NCBI GenBank assembly: GCA_002394525.1
Contig: DGUF01000078.1
Coordinates: 1 to 8,188, forward strand
Length of the DNA: 8,188 nt
Origin: Lachnospiraceae bacterium UBA4317
Lineage (GTDB): Bacteria; Bacillota_A; Clostridia; Lachnospirales; Lachnospiraceae
Reading direction: 5' to 3'
Both the position numbers and the translations under genes were made by a program. Each line of letters begins with the position of its first letter. The stretch's first letter is position 1. Below, piece by piece: positions 1 to 5,187 of this stretch. Below the pieces are notes generated by a model that saw only the letters and a list, made by a program, of their open reading frames with translations, was not told the origin of the DNA and did not search any database.

Positions 1-490
1 GATGGTTGGTCGGTTCATCCAGCAGGAGAATATCCGGTCTCTGCAGAAGCAGGCGGATCATGGCGATCTTGGTCCTCTCTCCACCGGAAAAGTCCCCGAT
101 CCTCCTGGCTGCATCCTCCATGCAGAAGCCAAAGCCGGTCAGGACCCGGTCAAACTCCATCTTGTGCTCATAATATTCCCGGGAATTCTTGTCCAGATGA
201 CCAAAAAGAGACTCCATGATCTCCCGGACCCTGATCTGTTCATCAGGAAAAGGGTGCTGGGGCAGGAAACCCACCGTCACCTGCTCTGCCATCCAGACAG
301 GAGGCTTCTTTAAACGATCGTCCCGGTCCGGTGACAGTTTCGAAGCAATCAGCCGGAGCAGAGTAGTCTTTCCTGCTCCGTTAGGACCCACCACTGCTAT
401 CTTTTCATGGTGTTTTATCTCAAAATTCACATGATTGAGGACCAGTTCACCGCCCAGGGAAACTGATCCTCCTCTAATCTGATATAACAT
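1..490 (-). CDS. ABC-F family ATPase, N-terminal part (runs off the window)
   Basis: Partial gene: 163 codons are visible and the rest lies before base 1. The translation begins MLYQIRGGSVSLGGELVLN and holds a complete first half of an ABC ATPase domain: Walker A GPNGAGKTT at residues 35-43, a Q-loop glutamine near 78, the signature SGGE at 135-138, and Walker B ending in LLLDEPTNH at 155-163. DEPTNH is typical of ABC-F proteins, which are soluble ATPases without membrane domains that act on ribosomes, as translation factors or antibiotic-protection proteins. Which subgroup this is cannot be told without the linker and second domain. The ATG at 490-488 fits the family's N-terminus, but there is no good Shine-Dalgarno sequence in front of it. 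It starts 26 bases after the stop of the anti-sigma kinase gene, so translation may depend on read-through or coupling from that operon. Confidence 0.9.
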   Translation of the reverse strand, partial: MLYQIRGGSVSLGGELVLNHVNFEIKHHEKIAVVGPNGAGKTTLLRLIASKLSPDRDDRLKKPPVWMAEQVTVGFLPQHPFPDEQIRVREIMESLFGHLDKNSREYYEHKMEFDRVLTGFGFCMEDAARRIGDFSGGERTKIAMIRLLLQRPDILLLDEPTNH

Positions 491-516
491 AACGTAATAG
501 AATCATAAAAGGTCCG

Positions 517-933
517 TTACAGTTTCTTTTCCAGAATCAGGATATTATGCCCGTGTTCATAGGAATAGTGAACCTGATCCATCAGCTTGTATACCATCAG
601 GATACCCAGGCCTCCTTCTGTCCTGTCCTCAGCCTTGAGGGTAGTAGCACTCTCCTCCTTCTCAAGTCTCATGCCGGGATCAAAGGGAACCCCCTGATCC
701 TTGAACACGATCCTTACCAGGGATGACTCCGGCTGATATTCAAATGCCAGTGTCATTTCTCCCTGGTCATGCTCATAGGCATAACTGCTGATATTCACGA
801 AGACTTCCTCTACGGCCATCTGAATCTGCAAAGATGCTTTCATCGCGCAGCCAATGGAATCCAGCCACTCGCTCAAAGATTGCTGAACCTGTGAAAGATT
901 ACTGACCTCAGCTTTTATCGTTAGTGCATTCAT
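517..933 (-). CDS. Anti-sigma regulatory factor (RsbW/SpoIIAB-like HATPase serine kinase)
   Basis: A 138-residue protein of the GHKL ATPase/kinase fold, the usual length for RsbW/SpoIIAB-type anti-sigma factors. The N-box is EVFVN at residues 43-47 and keeps the Glu-x3-Asn pair needed for Mg-ATP binding and catalysis. The G1 box is DQGVPFDP (79-86) and the G2 box is GGLGILMV (107-114). Known members bind a sigma factor, or another target, and phosphorylate a STAS antagonist to inactivate it. The likely antagonist gene lies directly upstream, 89 bases away, in the order seen in spoIIAA-spoIIAB. I chose the ATG at 933 because GGGAGG lies 8 bases upstream; an in-frame TTG at 939 is too close to that site. 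No sigma factor gene follows, so the target is unknown. Confidence 0.9.
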   Translation of the reverse strand: MNALTIKAEVSNLSQVQQSLSEWLDSIGCAMKASLQIQMAVEEVFVNISSYAYEHDQGEMTLAFEYQPESSLVRIVFKDQGVPFDPGMRLEKEESATTLKAEDRTEGGLGILMVYKLMDQVHYSYEHGHNILILEKKL

Positions 934-1022
934 AAGCAAAGCCTCCCGGTTCCCAAAATCCGATGCGCAGCTATATCTCCGGTCACTGCCCCGATCTGAT
1001 GCGTAAAAGGCGGTTCGTCCGA

Positions 1023-1319
1023 CTATTCTATGGTGAGAATATCTACAAAACCAGTGACATCAAAGACATCCATAACCGGCTCGCTGACATGGATGATCTT
1101 CATGCTGCCCTGTTTATTCATCGTCTTCTGGGCAGAAAGCAGCACACGGAGTCCGGCTGAAGAGATATACTCAAGCTTCTCAAAATCAAAGGTCAGATCC
1201 GTAATGCCTTCAAGACCTGTCTTCAGTTCTTCCTCCAGCTGAGGGGATGTCATGGTATCCAGACGCCCTTCAATTGCGATTTTCAGTGCAGTTCCATTTA
1301 CTTTTTTATCAATCGTCAT
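1023..1319 (-). CDS. STAS-domain anti-sigma factor antagonist (SpoIIAA/RsbV-like)
   Basis: A 98-residue single STAS domain. The motif YISSAGLRVLLSAQK (residues 51-65) corresponds to the DSSGLG/DSTGLG region of SpoIIAA and RsbV, and Ser53 or Ser54 is the expected site of phosphorylation by the partner kinase. In known systems the unphosphorylated antagonist binds the kinase and releases its target; a PP2C-type phosphatase resets it. I placed the start at the ATG at 1319, which has AGGAG 8 bases upstream, rather than at an in-frame TTG at 1337 that would overlap this ribosome binding site. A good sigma-A-type promoter lies at 1362-1390, so this is the first gene of an operon with the anti-sigma kinase. 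No phosphatase gene is visible in the window. Confidence 0.92.
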   Translation of the reverse strand: MTIDKKVNGTALKIAIEGRLDTMTSPQLEEELKTGLEGITDLTFDFEKLEYISSAGLRVLLSAQKTMNKQGSMKIIHVSEPVMDVFDVTGFVDILTIE

Positions 1320-1361
1320 AAAGAATACTCCTCTCAATGTTCATATTATTTATTCTTCATC

Positions 1362-1390
1362 ATTCTATCATAGAGATTCCCATTGTTCAA
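1362..1390 (-). promoter_or_regulatory. Sigma-A-type promoter for the STAS/anti-sigma operon
   Basis: On the minus strand there is TTGAAC (1390-1385), a 17-base spacer, and TAGAAT (1367-1362) preceded by TGA, which gives an extended -10 (TGnTAGAAT). Transcription would start near 1355, about 35 bases before the STAS start codon. The assignment is from sequence match only. Confidence 0.7.
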
Positions 1391-1454
1391 GAAAATGCCT
1401 GAAAATGCCTGCCGGATCTCTGACTCAGTAAAGATGCCGGTCAATCTCTGACTC
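1391..1454. repeat. Short direct repeats between hydF and the STAS gene
   Basis: Two exact tandem copies of GAAAATGCCT occupy 1391-1410. Directly after them an imperfect direct repeat occurs at 1410-1426 (TGCCGGATCTCTGACTC) and 1435-1454; the second copy has three extra bases (TCA) after TGCCGG. These lie between the hydF stop and the promoter of the STAS gene. No clear intrinsic terminator for hydF is visible in this gap. Confidence 0.6.
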
Positions 1455-1490
1455 TATCCGTCATTTGTATATTTTGTATCCTGACCGCTC

Positions 1491-2729
1491 TCATTCTGTC
1501 AGGACATCTTTGATGCTCCGGGCAAGAATTCCTTTCATATGGGCAATGGCTATCCCGTAGTTGGTAAAAGGCACTTTGTATGCTTTTGCCCTGGCTTCCC
1601 GGTTTTTTAATTCTCTGGCGTTCAGCATACACCCGCCGCAATGAATCACCAGGGCGTATTTTGACAGATCCTCGGGAAATCCCCTCCCGGAACTGGTCTC
1701 GATCAACAGGTCTTTGCCGGTATAGTGATGCAGCCAGCGGGGCAGTTTCACTGTTCCTATGTCATCACACTGTCTGTGATGGGTGCAGCCTTCAGAGATC
1801 AGGATCCTGTCCCCGTCCTGGAGGGAGTCGATCCTGCGGCAGCCTGCGGCGGCAGTTTTCAAAAAACCCTTGTATCTGGCCATAAGAATGGAGAAAGAAG
1901 TCAGGGGGATTCTGTCCGGCACAATGGCTGCCACTTTCTCAAAAACCTGGCTGTCTGTAATGACCATATCCGGATCAGCCGGCAGCCGGTCAAGCAGGTC
2001 TTCCAGCTGGGTTTCCTTCACGCACACCGCCATCCTGTCCCCGTCCAGAATGTCTCTCAGTACCTGCTGCTGGGGCAGGATAATCCGTCCCTTGGGAGCT
2101 GCAGAGTCAATCGGAATTACCAGAACCACCAGGGCACCCGGCCTTAGGAGATCCCGGACAAGAGGCGGCCCGGCTTTTTTTTCTCCTGTTTCTGCCGCCA
2201 TTACTGCCATCCTCTCCTTTAGCTCATGGATACCCTGACCGGTCAGGGAACTGACATAAATCTCAGCCGCCTTCCCTGCAGTAATCCCATCCTGCGTCTG
2301 GCTGTTCTGCTTTTTGACGATCTCATCCGGGGCCAGGAGGTCTGCCTTATTAAAAACCGTGAGAAGGGGAATCCCGCTGTTCCTCAGCTGGAGCGCCAGA
2401 TTCCTGTCATCCCTGCTCATACCCAGGGCTGCATCCACCACCAGAACAGCCAGGTCGGTCCGGTCCAGAATCTCTCTGGTCTTTTTAACCCGAAGGGATC
2501 CCAGTTCTCCTTCATCATCATATCCTGGCGTATCTATAATCATTACCGGTCCCAAGGGCAGTAACTCCATCGCTTTGTAGACCGGGTCTGTGGTGGTCCC
2601 CTTCATGGAGGACACCACTGCCAGATCCTGACCTGTCACTGCATTGACCAGACTGGACTTACCCGCATTTCTCCGCCCGAAAAAACCAATATGAAGCCTC
2701 TCCCCTGAAGGGGTATCATTTAATCCCAT
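1491..2729 (-). CDS. hydF: [FeFe]-hydrogenase H-cluster maturation GTPase HydF
   Basis: A full-length protein of 412 residues. The N-terminal half is a TrmE/Era-type GTPase: Walker A (G1) GRRNAGKSS at 18-26, switch I GTTTDPV at 44-50, G3 DTPGYDD at 66-72, G4 NKAD at 127-130 and a G5-like SSL at 160-162. The C-terminal domain carries the HydF iron-sulfur signature: CTH at 315-317, then HCGGC at 363-367, which gives the Cys-x-His plus His-Cys-x-x-Cys ligand set. In known systems HydF is the cytoplasmic scaffold on which HydE and HydG products are assembled into the 2Fe subcluster before transfer to the hydrogenase HydA. The start is supported by GAGAGG about 8 bases before the ATG at 2729. It has its own promoter at 2772-2800. 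None of hydE, hydG or hydA is in the window. Confidence 0.96.
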   Translation of the reverse strand: MGLNDTPSGERLHIGFFGRRNAGKSSLVNAVTGQDLAVVSSMKGTTTDPVYKAMELLPLGPVMIIDTPGYDDEGELGSLRVKKTREILDRTDLAVLVVDAALGMSRDDRNLALQLRNSGIPLLTVFNKADLLAPDEIVKKQNSQTQDGITAGKAAEIYVSSLTGQGIHELKERMAVMAAETGEKKAGPPLVRDLLRPGALVVLVIPIDSAAPKGRIILPQQQVLRDILDGDRMAVCVKETQLEDLLDRLPADPDMVITDSQVFEKVAAIVPDRIPLTSFSILMARYKGFLKTAAAGCRRIDSLQDGDRILISEGCTHHRQCDDIGTVKLPRWLHHYTGKDLLIETSSGRGFPEDLSKYALVIHCGGCMLNARELKNREARAKAYKVPFTNYGIAIAHMKGILARSIKDVLTE

Positions 2730-2771
2730 AATTCTTTCCTCTCTGTGTCACGGGAACGGTTCTCTTTAACA

Positions 2772-2800
2772 AATATAGTATATCACCGAACACAAATCAA
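2772..2800 (-). promoter_or_regulatory. Sigma-A-type promoter for hydF
   Basis: On the minus strand TTGATT (2800-2795) is followed by a 17-base spacer and TATATT (2777-2772), with an AT-rich start region and the hydF ATG about 43 bases beyond the -10 box. It suggests that hydF is transcribed separately from the Fur-like gene upstream. Confidence 0.65.
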
Positions 2801-2813
2801 TGGAAATTTCAAT

Positions 2814-2846
2814 GGGGACCGATTCAGCCGATTCGGTGACTGCCCC
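2814..2846 (-). terminator. Possible terminator after the Fur-like gene
   Basis: Read on the minus strand, GGGG and ACCGA pair with TCGGT and CCCC around a 10-base loop, with a 5-base bulge (CAGTC) on one side. It is followed by a weak AT-rich stretch rather than a clean T-run. Position supports a terminator: it lies about 60 bases past the Fur-like stop codon and just before the hydF promoter. A shorter GC-rich hairpin, GGCGG-GCTG-CCGCC (2879-2892), lies nearer the stop and also lacks a T-run. Confidence 0.35.
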
Positions 2847-2905
2847 GGAATTGTGCAGCAACTTTGCTTCTCCTGACAGGCGGCAGCCCGCCACAGATGC
2901 ATAAG

Positions 2906-3376
2906 CTATCTGGAGAATTCACAGGACTTTACTGTGACGCTCTTGATTTTGGAATTGACAGGGTAGCCAAGGGCGGCAAGTCCCTCCCTGACTACATTAT
3001 TCCATGCTTTGCCGGTCAGCTCTATCACGGTTTGGTCGTCAAACTCTATAACACAGGCGTCCTTGACTTCGCATTCCGGCCCACAGGCTACCTTATACAT
3101 GTTTTTCCGATTAATTGCGCCAATCTCCTCGAGTATATTGATCATACGGTATACCGTCGCAGTGCCGATCTTCTTATCCTTCATGGATGCCTTATAATAG
3201 ATTTCCTTACAGCTGGAACAGTCCTCATTGAGAATCACATCAAGAAGCATCTTCCGCTGTTTTGTAATCCGACAGCCTCTGTCTTTCAGCTGCTGCAGGA
3301 TGATCTCCCGCTGCATATTGGTATGGTGAATATCATTATTATTTATCTCCAGTTCTCTTTCAGCTGTACTAAGCAT
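2906..3376 (-). CDS. Atypical Fur-family transcriptional regulator, cysteine-rich
   Basis: A 156-residue protein. Residues 25-90 form a Fur-type winged-helix domain: RITKQRKMLLDVIL (36-49), EIYYKA (58-63) and the recognition helix GTATVYRMINILEEIGAI (71-88). The C-terminal half is unusual. The segment that normally holds the HHxH metal ligands and CxxC zinc motif is shortened and has no histidines. Cysteines lie at 35, 53, 56, 98, 102, 108 and 152, including CSSC (53-56) in the DNA-binding domain and C-x3-C-x5-C (98-108). This suggests a cysteine-, zinc- or cluster-based signal rather than canonical Fur or PerR sensing, which is inference. I chose the ATG at 3376, which has AAGAGG 8 bases upstream, over an in-frame TTG at 3415; the ATG at 3316 has no ribosome binding site. 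The gene follows a leader with an intrinsic terminator. Confidence 0.85.
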   Translation of the reverse strand: MLSTAERELEINNNDIHHTNMQREIILQQLKDRGCRITKQRKMLLDVILNEDCSSCKEIYYKASMKDKKIGTATVYRMINILEEIGAINRKNMYKVACGPECEVKDACVIEFDDQTVIELTGKAWNNVVREGLAALGYPVNSKIKSVTVKSCEFSR

Positions 3377-3473
3377 TCTGTTCAACCTCTTTCTCTCAGA
3401 TCTCCTGTCCTGCAACCTTAACCCGATTATTAGTCGTTTAAAATATTACTTAGAATAAACTAACTATAGAAAT

Positions 3474-3501
3474 AAAAAAATGTCCCACTTCCATAGGGAC
3501 A
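3474..3501 (-). terminator. Intrinsic terminator between trkH and the Fur-like gene
   Basis: On the minus strand TGTCCC (3501-3496) pairs with GGGACA (3486-3481) across a 9-base loop, and seven T residues follow at once (3480-3474). The stem is only 6 bp, but with the T-run it is a standard Rho-independent signal. It would end trkH read-through and also any transcript from the promoter at 3645-3673, about 100 bases before the Fur-like start codon. Confidence 0.75.
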
Positions 3502-3638
3502 AACTCTGTCAAATGCGCCCTGCCGGAAAATGCCATCTTCCTGAAACCGGCAGCAGCGCATATCATTCTTCAGAGTCCCCTCTGGATAGAGGGCAAGGGA
3601 GAATAAAAATCCTGTTATGGACTTAGTTATTAAGTACA
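3474..3638 (-). ncRNA. Candidate small RNA or attenuator leader (about 165 nt)
   Basis: This stretch runs from the expected start of the 3645-3673 promoter to the intrinsic terminator. In transcription order it holds a 5' hairpin ACTTA/TAAGT (3635-3621), hairpin A CCCTCT-ATCC-AGAGGG (3593-3578), and a large hairpin B made of ATGCGC/GCGCAT (3561-3556 with 3518-3513) stacked on TGCCGG/CCGGCA (3552-3547 with 3526-3521). The terminator stem comes last. ACTCTG (3576-3571) can pair with CAGAGT (3508-3503) to enclose hairpin B. Extending this with GGGG (3580-3577) against TCCC (3499-3496) would compete with both hairpin A and the terminator. I do not recognise a known riboswitch consensus. A 38-codon frame starting ATG ATA TGC at 3566 crosses the hairpins; I give it low weight. 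Confidence 0.5.
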
Positions 3639-3642
3639 AAAG

Positions 3643-3673
3643 TTAGTATATACTAATTATTTTTTCCTGTCAA
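3643..3673 (-). promoter_or_regulatory. Near-consensus promoter with operator-like palindrome, overlapping the trkH stop
   Basis: On the minus strand TTGACA (3673-3668), which lies within the last trkH codons, is followed by exactly 17 bases and TATACT (3650-3645). That is a perfect -35 and a 5/6 match at -10. The -10 box is embedded in a perfect 14-bp palindrome, TTAGTATATACTAA (3643-3656), which begins just after the trkH stop. A second dyad, ACTTAGTTATTAAGT (3621-3635), lies at the expected transcription start. The palindrome is well placed to be a repressor operator; which protein binds it is unknown, and the adjacent Fur-like regulator is one candidate. Confidence 0.75.
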
Positions 3674-5150
3674 GATTCATGCTTTGGACGATCTTCCTTT
3701 TCCGGACAATGACCTCTTTCCAGAGAACCGGATGGAAGAGAATCAGCAGAGGAAAGAGTTCCAGTCTTCCTGCCAGCATGTCAAAGATCAGAATACATTT
3801 GGAAAATGAATTCAGAAAACTGAAGTTGGCAGCCGGACCGACCAGTTCCAGGCCGGGCCCGATGTTATTAAATGTCGCCGCCACCGCAGTGAAATTGGTG
3901 GTCAGGTCATAGTTCTCCAGAGAAATCAGCAGAACCGAGAAAGCAAAGATGATCATATAGGAACAGAAATATACATTGGTCGCTCTGACCACTTCATGCT
4001 CTATGGGCTTATCATCCATCTTAATCTTCTTGATGCTCTTGGGATGAAGAAAGGAATTCAGTTCCTTGAACACTGTTTTGATCAGTACCAGAATCCTGGA
4101 TACCTTGATGCCGCCGCCGGTGGAACCGGCCATGCCGCCCACGAACATCAGCAGCACCAGGATCCAGCGGCTCAGCTCCGGCCACGTGTCAAAGTCAGCG
4201 GTGGCAAAGCCTGTGGTGGAGATGATGGTGGTGACCTGGAAATAGGCGTAGCGCAGGCCCTGGCCGAAGCCGCCGACCCGGGAGGCGATGTTGGCCGCGA
4301 TGGCCAGCACCGAGACCGCGATGATGCCCAGATACACCCGCAGCTCCTCGCTCTTAAACACGGCCAGACCCTGGCCCATGAGGATGAGGTAGTAGAGGTT
4401 GAAGTTGCAGCCGAAGAGCAGCATGAAGGTGGAGATCACCACGTCGATGTAGGTGCTGTTGTAGGCACCGACACTGGCAGCCCGGGTGGAGAAGCCGCCG
4501 GTGCCCGCGGTGGCAAAGGAGTGCAGCAGCGCGTCATAGAAGCTCATGCCGCCGCAGAGGAGAAACACTATCTCAATGGCCGTCAGCAAAAAATAGATCA
4601 TGTACAGGATGCGCGCGGTCTTTCTGGCCCGGGGCACCAGCTTGCTCACTTCGGGTCCGGGCACCTCGGCGCGCATGATGTGGATATAGTGGTCCCCGGA
4701 AATGGGGAGGATGGCGGCGATGAAGACCAGAACGCCCATGCCGCCGACCCAGTGGGTGAAGCTCCGCCAGAAGAGGCTGGCGTGGCTGAGGGCCTCGACA
4801 TCCGGCAGGATGCTGGACCCTGTGGTCGTAAAGCCGGAGATGGTCTCGAAGAGAGCGTCCGGGTAGCTGGGGATATCGCCGCAGAGCACAAAGGGCAGGG
4901 CGCCGCAGATACTGATCACGATCCAGACCAGGGCGACACTGAAAAAGCCTTCCTTGGTATAGAATATCTCGTCGGTCTCGCTCCTGAGGTTGATCAGGGT
5001 CCCCGCCAGGTAGTAGACGATAGCCAGGATCAGGTAGATGAAGCCCGCCCTCTCCCTGTATATAAATCCCGTCAGGGCGGGCAGCAGCAGGAAGATGGCT
5101 TCAAACTTCAAAACCAGTCCGGTCGTTCGCCGTATTATGGAATAATTCAT
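3657..5150 (-). CDS. trkH: Trk-type potassium uptake membrane subunit TrkH
   Basis: A full-length integral membrane protein of 497 residues with many hydrophobic segments and the four P-loop repeats of the TrkH/KtrB/HKT family: FTTTGSS (107-113), ATAGTGGF (213-220), STTGFATAD (311-319) and NNIGPGLE (428-435), whose glycines line the selectivity filter. GGMAGSTGGGIK (338-349) is also characteristic. TrkH forms the K+ translocation pore and is gated by the cytoplasmic partner TrkA, whose gene lies directly upstream with a 37-base gap. The ATG at 5150 has GAGGTG about 6 bases upstream. Composition is odd: the first 349 codons are GC-rich, while the last 148 are clearly AT-richer, with the change at about 4100. 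The frame is intact, so the protein is probably functional. Confidence 0.95.
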   Translation of the reverse strand: MNYSIIRRTTGLVLKFEAIFLLLPALTGFIYRERAGFIYLILAIVYYLAGTLINLRSETDEIFYTKEGFFSVALVWIVISICGALPFVLCGDIPSYPDALFETISGFTTTGSSILPDVEALSHASLFWRSFTHWVGGMGVLVFIAAILPISGDHYIHIMRAEVPGPEVSKLVPRARKTARILYMIYFLLTAIEIVFLLCGGMSFYDALLHSFATAGTGGFSTRAASVGAYNSTYIDVVISTFMLLFGCNFNLYYLILMGQGLAVFKSEELRVYLGIIAVSVLAIAANIASRVGGFGQGLRYAYFQVTTIISTTGFATADFDTWPELSRWILVLLMFVGGMAGSTGGGIKVSRILVLIKTVFKELNSFLHPKSIKKIKMDDKPIEHEVVRATNVYFCSYMIIFAFSVLLISLENYDLTTNFTAVAATFNNIGPGLELVGPAANFSFLNSFSKCILIFDMLAGRLELFPLLILFHPVLWKEVIVRKRKIVQSMNLDRKK

Positions 5151-5187
5151 TTAGCACACCTCACAACGGCAGTGGATTTTTTCCTTC

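Noticed and set aside
2864..3421. Plus-strand open frame of 185 codons opposite the Fur-like gene
   Set aside because: The minus-strand frame has a clear Fur winged helix and a good ribosome binding site; this frame has neither.
3450..3566. Possible 38-codon minus-strand peptide inside the leader, starting at 3566
   Set aside because: The candidate ribosome binding site (GGGG, about 10 bases away) is weak, and the frame runs through two hairpins and the terminator. RNA structure explains the sequence better, though a leader peptide cannot be ruled out.
3474..3638. Known riboswitch (T-box, yybP-ykoY, M-box, fluoride or cyclic-di-AMP class)
   Set aside because: I looked for the hallmark conserved sequences of these classes and did not find them in the leader.
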